Below, one piece after another: positions 8,901 to 16,873 of a stretch of 64,000 nt of DNA. Numbering within the stretch: the stretch's first letter is position 1; each line of letters starts with the position of its first letter. Both the position numbers and the translations under genes were made by a program. The notes under the pieces are model-generated. The model searched no databases. It worked only from the letters and a program-made list of their open reading frames with translations, and was not told the origin of the DNA. The stretch comes from Chondromyces crocatus (GTDB taxonomy: Bacteria > Myxococcota_A > Polyangia > Polyangiales > Polyangiaceae), in contig NZ_CP012159.1 in assembly GCF_001189295.1 (NCBI RefSeq), positions 9,284,501 to 9,348,500 on the forward strand, read 5' to 3'.

Positions 8901-9494
8901 CAGGGTGCGCTGCTCCGCGATCCGGTCCTCGAGGGAGCGCCCCGAGACCAGCTTCATCGCATAGAACGGCTCCCCGGTCGGCCAGCGCCCAGCCTCGTAG
9001 ATCGGCACGATGGCCGGGTGCTGGAGGCGCGCGGTGACCAGCGCCTCCCGCACGAAGCGCTTCTCCGCGCCGGCGCGCGGGTCGAGCAGGTGCTTGATCG
9101 CCACCGGCCTGCCCAGCCGGCGATCCCTGGCGCGGAGCACACGCCCGATCCCCCCTTGAGCGACCTCGCCGTGGACCTCGTAGCTCGTGTACTCCACCAC
9201 CGGGAGCTGCGCCGCGCTCCACCGCTGGGACGACGTCGGCTCGGCCGAAGGCGCCGTGATGGTGTCTGCGTCGCGATCGTGGGGAAGCGTCGCCGCATGC
9301 GCGAACCCTGCGGGATCGAACGAGGGAGCGGCGCCGTGCGTGGGGTCGGTGTCGTCCCTGGACGCGGTGCCACCCCGCGCCACCTCGGCCGGTCGGCCAG
9401 GCCGGACGGCGCCAGGCACGGCCCCTTGAGGGACGGTCGTGGCGGCGCGCCCCTCCCTGGACCGCTCGCCAGCGCCCCCTGTCGATGCACTCAC
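5922..9494 (-). CDS. Ser/Thr protein kinase fused to WD40 propellers
   Basis: A 1190-residue membrane receptor-type kinase. After a ~100-residue Pro/Ala/Thr-rich lead comes a Hanks-type kinase domain (about 104-380). It shows the Gly-rich loop GEVAQGGIG, VAIKHL lysine, catalytic HRDIKPANVL, and VIDWGLAK, where the usual DFG is DWG. APE-like MPPEQA follows. A single membrane segment lies near 410-428 (LAVAVAALVALVVVGAIG), followed by a charged coil. About 14 WD40 repeats fill residues 508-1180 (repeated FSPDG...LATAG..D.T.RLWD), enough for two propellers. The kinase is cytoplasmic and the propellers presumably sense or scaffold on the other side. The GTG start overlaps the stop of a 41-codon frame (GTGA). 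Confidence 0.93.
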   Translation of the reverse strand: MSASTGGAGERSREGRAATTVPQGAVPGAVRPGRPAEVARGGTASRDDTDPTHGAAPSFDPAGFAHAATLPHDRDADTITAPSAEPTSSQRWSAAQLPVVEYTSYEVHGEVAQGGIGRVLRARDRRLGRPVAIKHLLDPRAGAEKRFVREALVTARLQHPAIVPIYEAGRWPTGEPFYAMKLVSGRSLEDRIAEQRTLALRMGLLRHVLAVAEAVAYAHAQRVIHRDIKPANVLCGDFGETVVIDWGLAKDLSEEDDAVDRSADVQSPGGAQLTLAGSVIGTPAYMPPEQASGLRVDERADVYAIGAILYHLLAGVPPYDGKNARAVLRQVLAGPPEPLGSFLRDVPEELLAIVDKAMAREPTERYPTARELAEDLRRFETGQFVGAHRYSLLSLLRRFVRRYRAPLAVAVAALVALVVVGAIGVKRTIAERGRAEEQRMEAENARQAALTRADALTLVQARTSLTRDPSEALAWLRRLSPQFNRWSAARVIAADAVARGLSTTLRGHTALINGTVLSPDGRQLATASDDGNVMLWDMVSGAGRTLSGHTDEVWSIAFSPDGSLLMSAGKDRTSRLWDATTGAALRVVQHPSWVVMTGFSADGRHAFLKGKGTVFDLEVETGRVRLLSSGDSKSSIASSTRRIARLDYATLSVEDTVTGQRRVLERLAEPRGPCGAILFSHDGNTLLHLTHQGEMRSWDMATGKSRTLGLLPNHLSPLETMSEHRMATSPDGRWVAVLSGAAVYVWDLQRGLGQVLRGHDGDVLRAAFSPDGKLLATGGFDRTARIWDLTSGQSRVLQGHQDTVNSVSFSPDGQLLVTAGGDATVRLFPVVAQASEVLPGRGADAVLAGISSNGRLIAAGGRDGLLRLWEEERPPLIVQAHLGEIVAAVLSADGEHIATAGSDNIVRVWSRSGVQVGELASPTQAAVLALAFSPDSQWIASAEADGKVRLREIASGEERVFSGHVGQVRAMRFSPSGELLATAGEDLSVLIWRVATGEGRLLGEHEGEVTAIAFSPDEHLLVSGSMDHTMQLWNLESGVAEKFNLGGTGVRQLGFLPDGKTLVTMSGGDTGARLWDVETRSQRATLRGHSGEVTGFAIAPDGLRLATASLDRTVRLWDLESGESRALEGHTGAVVGVAFSPEGLGLISVGRDGTVRRWADSLPWTEKPLRSFLEATTRSSGTEVDLRGLN

Positions 9495-9616
9495 CCGGCA
9501 ACTCCTGAGGGCAATGCGTCCAGATCAACCTCCGCGGGACCCAGCATGATCACGAAAACCGAGAGCGCCATGGGTAAGGCGGAGGTCGGCGGTGGTTTGG
9601 GTGGAGGCTCGCTCAT
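9491..9616 (-). CDS. possible 41-residue coupled peptide upstream of the kinase
   Basis: A short frame starts at ATG 9616 with GAGGA 6 bases upstream and ends in TGA overlapping the GTG of the kinase gene. The peptide MSEPPPKPPPTSALP continues with a short hydrophobic stretch (ALSVFVIMLG) and an acidic end. The good ribosome binding site and exact GTGA junction argue for translation, possibly only to couple ribosomes into the kinase gene. No homologue is recognised; it could equally be chance. Confidence 0.35.
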   Translation of the reverse strand: MSEPPPKPPPTSALPMALSVFVIMLGPAEVDLDALPSGVAG

Positions 9617-9812
9617 CGTCGTCCTCGGTGAGGAATATCGCATGGGGCCTTCACGTGTCGCCCTCTCCCGCGTCGCCCACCGAGTGAAGCGTCGATCACG
9701 GGCGATCCGACCCCTCGGCGTCTCCACCGCCCGCCGCGGGCGCTCGCTTCGGGTGCGCCGCCGAGAGTACCATCGACGACCGGACGTTCAGGCTTGCTTG
9801 AGGAGGAACCGC

Positions 9813-11021
9813 ATGGAACTCGCGGACATCAGGATCGCCGATCCGGATCTCTATCTCACGGGAGTGCCGCATGACCGCTTCGAGCGGCTCCGGCGAGAAG
9901 CACCCGTTTTCTGGCACGAAGAAGAAGGGGGGACCGGCTTCTGGGCCATCACCCGGCACGCGGACGCCATCCAGGTGATCAGCGACGCCAAGCGCTTCTC
10001 CTCCGCGCGAGGCGGCATCTGGCTCGAGGACTACCCGCCCGACGATCTCCGCTCCAACCGTGACGGCCTCATCACCCTGGATCCTCCTCGCCAGACCCGC
10101 TACCGCGGCCTGGTCTCGAAGGGCTTCGTCCCCCGCCTGATGCAGGCCATCGAGCCCCACGCGCGCGAGATCGTCACCGCCATGATCGACCGCGTCGAGG
10201 AGCGCGGCTCAGGCGACTTCGTGAGCGAGCTGGCCGGCGATCTGCCGCTGCGGATCATCCTGCAACTCCTCGGCATACCGCTGGAAGACAGAGCGCAGGT
10301 GGCGGCCTGGGCTTACCAGTTCCTGCTCGCCGCCGACAAACCGAAGGAGGAGGTCGAAGCGCTCGTCCGCGATCTGGTCGGCTATGCGGCGCGACTCGCC
10401 GAGGAGCGCCGCGCGAGCCCACGCGACGACATGCTCAGCGTGTTGATGGAAGGCGAGCTGGACGGCGAGAAGCTCAGCAGCTTCGAATTCGGCCTCTTCT
10501 TCTCTCTGCTCCTCTCGGCAGGGACGGTGACCACCCACCAGCTCATCGCCCAGGGGATGCTCACCTTGCTGGAACGCCCGGAGACCCAGCGAAGGCTGGA
10601 GGAGGATCCCTCGCTCATCCCCTCCGCCGTCGAAGAGATGCTGCGATTCGTCCCGTCGGTCGGCTACATGAGGCGCACGGCGACGTGCGACACGGAGATC
10701 CAGGGGCAGCGCATCGCCGAGGGGGACAAGGTGGTGGCCTGGCTGGTGTCGGCCAACCGCGATGAAGAGGTGTTCCCCGACGCGCAGACCTTCGACGTGA
10801 CGCGCAGCCCGAACGAGCACCTCTCGTTCGGCCGAGGCCCCCACTTCTGCCTCGGCGCGACGCTCGCGCGGCTGGAGGCACGGGTGGCCTTCGAGGAGAT
10901 CCTGCGCCGTCTCCCCGGCATGCAGCTCGCCGGTCCGGTGCAGCGGATGCGCTCGAACTGGCTCATGGGCCTCACCCACCTGCCGGTGCGCTGGTCCCCC
11001 TCCCTGCGCGCGCGCCCGTGA
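9813..11021 (+). CDS. cytochrome P450
   Basis: A 402-residue bacterial class I P450, a heme monooxygenase needing separate redox partners. ATG 9813 follows a perfect AGGAGG at 9801-9806. The ExxR motif of the K helix is visible in VEEMLRF, the I helix in LLLSAGTVTTHQL, and the heme-thiolate loop as FGRGPHFCLG. The I helix is unusual: the acid of the normal AGx(D/E)T motif is valine (AGTVTT), although the threonine is kept. Such enzymes often catalyse atypical oxidations or use other proton relays. Substrate is unknown. No ferredoxin, polyketide synthase or peptide synthetase gene is nearby, so it looks like an orphan P450. Confidence 0.95.
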   Translation: MELADIRIADPDLYLTGVPHDRFERLRREAPVFWHEEEGGTGFWAITRHADAIQVISDAKRFSSARGGIWLEDYPPDDLRSNRDGLITLDPPRQTRYRGLVSKGFVPRLMQAIEPHAREIVTAMIDRVEERGSGDFVSELAGDLPLRIILQLLGIPLEDRAQVAAWAYQFLLAADKPKEEVEALVRDLVGYAARLAEERRASPRDDMLSVLMEGELDGEKLSSFEFGLFFSLLLSAGTVTTHQLIAQGMLTLLERPETQRRLEEDPSLIPSAVEEMLRFVPSVGYMRRTATCDTEIQGQRIAEGDKVVAWLVSANRDEEVFPDAQTFDVTRSPNEHLSFGRGPHFCLGATLARLEARVAFEEILRRLPGMQLAGPVQRMRSNWLMGLTHLPVRWSPSLRARP

Positions 11022-11026
11022 CCCCC

Positions 11027-11040
11027 GGGGCCGGCGCCCC
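11027..11040. terminator. short GC hairpin between convergent genes
   Basis: GGGGC at 11027-11031 pairs with GCCCC at 11036-11040 over a 4-base loop, in the 22-base space between the P450 gene and the convergent sigma54-activator gene. No T-run is present, so terminator function is a guess from position. Confidence 0.3.
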
Positions 11041-11043
11041 TGC

Positions 11044-14000
11044 TCACTGGATCCCGTACTCCTTCAGCCGCCGATAGAACGTCCGCCGCGGCAAACCCAC
11101 GATCTGCGCCGCCTTCACCCGGTTCCAGTTGCACTCTTCGAGGGCGGCCAGGATTCGCTCTCGCTCATCGTTCCGGTGGCGCTCCAGCGGCGTCGCGGCT
11201 TCCCCTGACGACGCAGGCGCGCTCCCACCCGCTCGCGCTCCACCTCGTGACGACGGCTGCCCTTCCCCCCACGAGGGCGGTGGACCACCGCGCGAACCGA
11301 AGGAGCGCGACGACCGCGGCGGCGCGTCCGGCAGCTCGAAGTCGTCCACGTCCAGCTCCGACCGATCCGAGAGCACCCAGGCGTTGAGCAGCACGTTCTC
11401 CAGCTGGCGCACGTTCCCCGGCCACCGGTAGTCCATCAGCCGCGCCAGCGCCGCGCGCGAGACGCTCCCCCGCTCGCGCCCGTGTCGCGCCGCGAAGATC
11501 CCCAGGAAGTGATCGATGAGCAACGGCACGTCGTCGAGACGTTCCCGTAGCGACGGCAGCCGCAGCTCCACCACGTGCAGGCGGTAGTAGAGATCCTCCC
11601 GGAAGGTCCCGGCCTCGACCATCTCCGCCAGGCTCCGGTGCGTCGCCGCGATCACCCGCGTGTCTACCCGCTCCTCCCGTGCCCCGCCCACGGGCCGCAC
11701 CACCCGCTCCTGCAACACCCGGAGCAGACCCGCCTGCATCTTCGGCGGCATCTCACCGATCTCGTCGAGGAGCAGCGTCCCCTCCGTCGCCTCGCGGAAC
11801 AGCCCCTTTCGATCGCGATCGGCCCCGGTGAACGCGCCCCGAACGTGCCCGAACAGCTCGCTCTCCAGCAGGTGCTCCGGGATCGCGCCGCAGTTGATGC
11901 CGAGGAACGGCTTCTTCCCCCGCGGGCTCTTCTCGTGGAGCGTCCGGGCCACGACCTCCTTCCCCGTCCCGCTCTCTCCGGTGATGAGCACCGGGATGTC
12001 CGCGTCCTTCACCCGATCGATCAGGGCGTAGAGCCGGCGCATCGCGTCGCTCGTCCCCACCAGCCCCTCGTAGCCGAAGTGACCACGGAGCACCGCGCGC
12101 GCCGAGCGCAGATCCCGCCGCGTCTTCACCAGCTCCGCCGTGCGCTGGCCGAGCAGCTCCTCGAGCTTTGCCCTCGCCGCCACGAGCTCCTCGTTCACCC
12201 GAGACAGCTCCTCGGCGCGGCGCCGGTTCTCCCCGACGAGGCGCGCCGTATCGATCGCGATCGCCACCTGATCGGCCAGCGCGATCAAGGTCGGCAGCTC
12301 CCCGTCGAAGCTCGCCGTCGGCCGCAAGCGCGTCTCCAGGTAGAGCGCGCCGATGACCGCGCCGCTCCGGGCCCGGATCGGCACGCAGGCCACCGACTGG
12401 AGCATGAGCTGATGGACGGAGACGTAGTCCGCCATCCTGGCATCGTTGCGCGCGCTCGCGGTCACCACCGGCTCCCCGCTCAGGAGAACGCGCTCGGCGA
12501 TGGATCGAGAGAAGCGCGCGTGCGGGTCGTCTCCCGCCTGGTCGCGTGAGGCGTGGATCGACAGATCCCCGTCGGCCCCCACGGGGGGCACGCTCGTCGA
12601 CACACTGCTCGTCGACACGCTCGACGACGAGGCGCCTCCCCCACGACGCGCATAGCCGCTGCGCAGGATCACGAAGCCCCGCTCTGCTCGGAGCAGCGCG
12701 ATGGCGTGATCGGTGACCTTCTCCAGCAGGCGCTCCAGATCGTGCTCGCCGGCGATGGCCCGGTTGATCTCCAGCACCCGCGCCAGCCGATCCTCGCCGC
12801 CACCACCCACGGGTGCAGCGCTGAGCGTCACCGCGTTGGACAGCGCCACCCGCGCGGCCGCCCGCAGCTCACGCCGACGCGGATCGTTCCAGAACACCTC
12901 GCGCAGATCCCGCGGGAGTCGGGCCGAGATCTCCTCCAGCGTCTCGAGCGCCGCCTCCCGGTCCCGACGCGCGCGCAGCGGCTGCCCGCTCTCGTCTTCC
13001 AGCTCGGCCCGAGCCGCCAGCGCCCTCCAGATCCAGTCGCGCTGCCCCGCGACCGTCGCCGCCTTCAGCGCCTCCTCGTAGGACGCGCGCGCGCGGTCCT
13101 CATCGCGAGCGAGCGCCGCCGTCCGCCCGCGGGCCAGCGCCAGCGCCGCACGATGCGCGCCCGACGATCCGAGCGCCGTGGCCGCCGCCTCCACCTCTTC
13201 CAGGACCGACCGCGCCTCGGCCCCTGGAAGCCCCACCGCGAGCAACACCCGCTCCAGCCGCGCCTCCGCCGCGTCCACGCGCAACCCCATGGCCTCGTAG
13301 GCCTCTGCGCACGACAGGCACAGCGAGGCAGCGCCAGCCACATCCCCCGACCGCGCCGCGTGCTCTGCCTCCAGCGCGAGGAGCTGCGCGCGCTGGTACG
13401 GAGGCATCGACCCCCGGTCGGCCACGAGCGCATCGATTGCCACCTTGGCCTTCGCGATGCGCCCCAGGTACAGGTCGAGGTTCGCCAGGTTCAGCAGTGC
13501 CTGCCGGATGGTGATCACCCGGCCCGAGCGGCGCCCCATGTCCACCGCGGCCTCGAGGTGCCGGATCGCCGCCGCCAGATCCCCTTGCGACTTGGCGATC
13601 CCGGCCAGGTTGAGCCGCGTCGTCGCCATCGTCCCCGCGTCCCCCGCCTGCTCGGCGGCCCCGAGCGCCTCCTCGTAGGCCTCCTTCGCCTCGCCGAGCC
13701 GCTCGCTGCGCTGCAGCGCGAACGCCAGCGAACCGAGTGCCAGCGACAGGCTCCGCGGATTCGCCGTCCGCCGCGCCAGCACCACCGAACGCTCCAGCGT
13801 CGACCGCGCTTCCTCGTGGCGCGCGGAGTAGCTCTGCGCGAGCCCTTGCAGCGCGGCCGCCTCGCACAGCAACCGCCGCCCTCGCTCCGTGATCAACGCC
13901 TCCGCTTCGTCGCCGACCGCCACCCCGAGCCGCTCCGGCACCTCTCCGGCGCGGCGCTCCGTCGCCGGGTAGTCCCCCGTGCGCAGCAGCGCCCGGGCCA

Positions 14001-15756
14001 CGTTGAGCGACCACGACCCCGACAGCTCGAGATCCCCGGAGCGGTCCACCTCCTCGCCCACCGAGGCCAGCTCCGACAGCGCCTGCACCGACTGCCCCAC
14101 GTTCGTCAGCAGCCGCGCCCTGACGATCACCACCTCCGGCGCCCGATCCTCGCGCCACGCGACGAGCGCCTCCCCCGCCTCGTCGAAATGACCGCGATCG
14201 AGCAGATCGTGGATCTCGTCGAGCGGCCGCCGGCTCGGATCGCCTGTGGCGTCGCGCTCACCGCCCCCCGTCACCGCACTCTCCGCGAGCAGCCGGTCCA
14301 CATCCGCGATCGACGCCACCGGCGCACCGGCCAGCCGCGCCACGATCCGGCGGATGTTCCCCGGCCAGCCCCCGCTCCGCTCCACCACGTGCCGCGCGAC
14401 GGCATCGCTCAGCGACGGGATTCCTCGCTGCACGAGCGACAGCGCCACTTGCAGCTCCAGTGGCTCCATCGGGAAGATCTCGAACGTGCGCCCTGGCAGA
14501 CCCTGCCCTGCCGAGGGCGCCACGCCGAGCACCAGCACGAGCTTGCTCCCCGCCTCTCGCTCCGTATCGAGCCACGCGAGCGCCTCGCTCCCGAGCCGCT
14601 CCGCATCGTCGACGAGCACGATCCCGTGCGTCCGTCGCCTCCCCTCCTCACGCCCCGTCCCCTGCGCCGACAGCTCGATGGCGAGCGCCTCGGCCAGATC
14701 GTTCACCCGCGCCGCCTCGATCCACGCCACCGCGCGCCCCGCCACACCGAGCGACCACGCGATCCGCCGCAACAGCGCGCTGCGGCCCGAGCCCGGGGGC
14801 CCCGTGATCAGCAACCCGCCCCCCTCGCGCATCCCCTCGATCCGCGAGAGCAACCTCCCCGAGGGCCCATCGAGCCCCAGCACCGGCCACACCGATGCCC
14901 CGTCCTCCTCGCCCACCCCGCTCGGAGGACGCTCCGACAGCCCGGCCGCGCCCCGGAGCGCGCTCCCCAGCTCGTCCGTGCTGGGGTACCGATCGGCCGG
15001 ATTCTCCGCCGTCGCGCGCGCAGCCACCGCATCGAGTGCGCGGCGCGTCGCCCCGGGCAACCTCTCCCCGGCGGAAATCAGCGCCTCTTTCAGCGTCACC
15101 CCGAGCGCGAACACCTCCACCCGCACCGTGAGCGGCGCCCCTTCGAGAAGCTCCGGCGCCGCGTAGCGTGGCGTCAGCCCCTCCGGCCGCACGCCCCCAT
15201 CACGCCAGGGCGCCGCCAGCCCCAGATCCACCAGCGTCGCACGCCCATCCGGCCCCACGATCAGGTTGGCGGGCTTCACGTCCCCGTGCAGCAACAGCGC
15301 GCGATGCAGCCGCGTGAGCTGATCGGCCGCGTCCGCGATCGCGGCGAGCCACACCTTCGGATCGAGGAGCCGTGCCTCGGCTTCGCCCGCCTTCCCCTCC
15401 AGCAGATCGGCGAGGCTCGTCCCCACCACCAGCTCGCGCACCAGATAGGGGCGACCGCTCTCCGGCAGCCGCCCGAAGCGCAGCACGCGCGGCACCCCGA
15501 GCCCCTCCACCCCGGAGAGCGCCGTCGCCTCGCGCACGAGCGCCATCACCTCGCGCTCGTCTCCCCCTTCCCCCAGCGCCTTCAGCGCGACCGTGCGACC
15601 GGAGATCCGATCGCGCACGGCCCACACCTCACCCGCGCCTCCCTTGCCGAGAGCCGCCAGCGGCTCGTAGCGCAGCGGCAGCCGCGGGCCTGACGACCCG
15701 GTGATCCCGTCCCGCGAGCCCTGCCCGGCGGAAAGCTCGTTCTCCTTCGCTGTCAC
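11044..15756 (-). CDS. Ser/Thr kinase - AAA - TPR - GAF - sigma54 activator fusion
   Basis: A 1570-residue one-protein signalling chain. Domain order: Ser/Thr kinase (about 26-285; Gly loop ALGKGGAGEVW, catalytic LHGDVKPANLIV, metal loop VDLGLA, so HGD and DLG replace HRD and DFG); P-loop ATPase with GPPGSGRSALLRR near 318 and VLVDDAER; long TPR-like helical region (~550-980); GAF sensor (~990-1175); coiled coil; sigma54-interaction AAA+ domain with GESGTGKE near 1260, intact GAFTGA near 1308 and LLLDEIGEMP; low-complexity linker; C-terminal Fis-type helix-turn-helix (VKAAQIVGLPRRTFYRRL). It should bind DNA upstream of sigma54 promoters and drive open-complex formation. Four bases separate it from the preceding barrel-protein gene. 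Confidence 0.95.
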   Translation of the reverse strand: MTAKENELSAGQGSRDGITGSSGPRLPLRYEPLAALGKGGAGEVWAVRDRISGRTVALKALGEGGDEREVMALVREATALSGVEGLGVPRVLRFGRLPESGRPYLVRELVVGTSLADLLEGKAGEAEARLLDPKVWLAAIADAADQLTRLHRALLLHGDVKPANLIVGPDGRATLVDLGLAAPWRDGGVRPEGLTPRYAAPELLEGAPLTVRVEVFALGVTLKEALISAGERLPGATRRALDAVAARATAENPADRYPSTDELGSALRGAAGLSERPPSGVGEEDGASVWPVLGLDGPSGRLLSRIEGMREGGGLLITGPPGSGRSALLRRIAWSLGVAGRAVAWIEAARVNDLAEALAIELSAQGTGREEGRRRTHGIVLVDDAERLGSEALAWLDTEREAGSKLVLVLGVAPSAGQGLPGRTFEIFPMEPLELQVALSLVQRGIPSLSDAVARHVVERSGGWPGNIRRIVARLAGAPVASIADVDRLLAESAVTGGGERDATGDPSRRPLDEIHDLLDRGHFDEAGEALVAWREDRAPEVVIVRARLLTNVGQSVQALSELASVGEEVDRSGDLELSGSWSLNVARALLRTGDYPATERRAGEVPERLGVAVGDEAEALITERGRRLLCEAAALQGLAQSYSARHEEARSTLERSVVLARRTANPRSLSLALGSLAFALQRSERLGEAKEAYEEALGAAEQAGDAGTMATTRLNLAGIAKSQGDLAAAIRHLEAAVDMGRRSGRVITIRQALLNLANLDLYLGRIAKAKVAIDALVADRGSMPPYQRAQLLALEAEHAARSGDVAGAASLCLSCAEAYEAMGLRVDAAEARLERVLLAVGLPGAEARSVLEEVEAAATALGSSGAHRAALALARGRTAALARDEDRARASYEEALKAATVAGQRDWIWRALAARAELEDESGQPLRARRDREAALETLEEISARLPRDLREVFWNDPRRRELRAAARVALSNAVTLSAAPVGGGGEDRLARVLEINRAIAGEHDLERLLEKVTDHAIALLRAERGFVILRSGYARRGGGASSSSVSTSSVSTSVPPVGADGDLSIHASRDQAGDDPHARFSRSIAERVLLSGEPVVTASARNDARMADYVSVHQLMLQSVACVPIRARSGAVIGALYLETRLRPTASFDGELPTLIALADQVAIAIDTARLVGENRRRAEELSRVNEELVAARAKLEELLGQRTAELVKTRRDLRSARAVLRGHFGYEGLVGTSDAMRRLYALIDRVKDADIPVLITGESGTGKEVVARTLHEKSPRGKKPFLGINCGAIPEHLLESELFGHVRGAFTGADRDRKGLFREATEGTLLLDEIGEMPPKMQAGLLRVLQERVVRPVGGAREERVDTRVIAATHRSLAEMVEAGTFREDLYYRLHVVELRLPSLRERLDDVPLLIDHFLGIFAARHGRERGSVSRAALARLMDYRWPGNVRQLENVLLNAWVLSDRSELDVDDFELPDAPPRSSRSFGSRGGPPPSWGEGQPSSRGGARAGGSAPASSGEAATPLERHRNDERERILAALEECNWNRVKAAQIVGLPRRTFYRRLKEYGIQ

Positions 15757-15760
15757 GGGA

Positions 15761-16654
15761 TCACAGACCGTAAGCCGCGGACGCTCCGAAGTAGAACCCC
15801 GAGATCGAGAAGCCCAGATCTGCCCGCAACTGGAGCTGCTTGACCGGTTTGTAACGGAAGCTGATCTGGGGCAGCGAGATCCACGGGAACACCACCGGCT
15901 TCGAGCCCCCGTTGAACCAGCTCGCCTCTCGGTAGTCGCCGTAGTGGTCGTTCGCGTCGTCGCAGAACTGCGTGCCAGGACCAGGGCAGCGCCGCCACGC
16001 GCTCACGTCGTCTCGGTTGATGTTGTTCGGATCGTTCGGCGTCGCCTGGTTGCGCCGCAGATCCCCGAACACCACCCCGAGCCCGATGCCGCCACCCACG
16101 AGCAACGAGAACCGCCCCTTCTCCTTGTCGAGCGGGATCTCGTAGAGCAGATCGGTCGTGAAATAGACCATCTTCATCGAGCTGTTGATGATCTCGAAGG
16201 CGTTGTCGTCGTCGCTCTTCCCCTTGAAGAGCGTGTCGCCCATCGAGTAGTCCGCGTACGAGAGCGCGAAATCCAGCTCCAGCCCGTCCTTGCGCGTCGA
16301 GAACTCGGGCCCGAACGTGAACACGTTCACCGTGCGCCCGCCGTCCGCGAACAGGTTCAGGATGAACTGCGGCACGATCAGGTTGCGAAAGCGCATCCCG
16401 ATGAAGCGGTAGGCCTGGTGCGGCTTCTCGTAGGGATCGTTGTCCGACGCGGGCGCCTCGGACGGCACCTCGTCCTTCTTCCCGCCGGCCTCGTCCCCGG
16501 AGGCGTCGTCCCCCTTCGCGTCCTTGTCGGACGCCTCGGCGCCGTCCGCAGCCTTCTCCGGTTCGTCCTGCTGCGCCCAGGCAGCACCGGCCGACGAGAG
16601 CGACGCAAGCAAAGCTGCCAGCGCAAAAGCGCCAGCCTTGAGAGGTCGAAGCAT
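15761..16654 (-). CDS. exported, probable outer-membrane beta-barrel protein
   Basis: A 297-residue product. ATG 16654 is preferred because it begins a clean signal peptide (MLRPLKAGAFALAALLASLSS, cleaved after AAWA) with AAGG about 8 bases upstream; the frame stays open upstream without signal. An acidic Asp/Lys/Ala linker (about 25-75) leads into alternating hydrophobic strands: LFADGGRTVNVFTFGPEF, RFSLLVGGGIGLGVVFGD, and a C-terminal region ending FGASAAYGL. Glycine-rich amphipathic strands point to an outer-membrane barrel, not identified further. It lies 4 bases upstream of the kinase/sigma54 activator gene and is probably in the same transcript, so it may be linked to that sensor. Confidence 0.75.
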   Translation of the reverse strand: MLRPLKAGAFALAALLASLSSAGAAWAQQDEPEKAADGAEASDKDAKGDDASGDEAGGKKDEVPSEAPASDNDPYEKPHQAYRFIGMRFRNLIVPQFILNLFADGGRTVNVFTFGPEFSTRKDGLELDFALSYADYSMGDTLFKGKSDDDNAFEIINSSMKMVYFTTDLLYEIPLDKEKGRFSLLVGGGIGLGVVFGDLRRNQATPNDPNNINRDDVSAWRRCPGPGTQFCDDANDHYGDYREASWFNGGSKPVVFPWISLPQISFRYKPVKQLQLRADLGFSISGFYFGASAAYGL

Positions 16655-16873
16655 GTGAGTTACCTTACCCAACACCCTCGTCGCGACGGCATGGAACAGC
16701 CGGGGCGGCAACGCAGGGTCTGAAAAGACGGCCGAGGTTACACGACTTGAATGCTGCACCCAATGTGCAGCACCAACCTCCCCCACCTACGCCCGCGCAC
16801 TTGTGTTCCAGCCACCAGTGATTCCGCGGAGTTGCAGGGGTCCCTGCATGGGGTCCATGGTAGACATAACCGT

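Noticed and set aside
6411-9812. Long plus-strand frame continuous with the P450 frame
   Set aside because: It lies antisense to the kinase-WD40 gene and is Arg/His/Pro-rich shadow sequence. The P450 begins at ATG 9813 with a perfect AGGAGG.
9813-11021. P450 as part of a natural-product gene cluster
   Set aside because: Neighbours are signalling proteins; no polyketide synthase, peptide synthetase, terpene synthase or tailoring genes appear within the window.
12553-15693. Plus-strand frame of over 1000 codons
   Set aside because: Antisense to the kinase/sigma54 activator. Composition (Arg, Pro, Gln, His) is that of a high-GC shadow frame.
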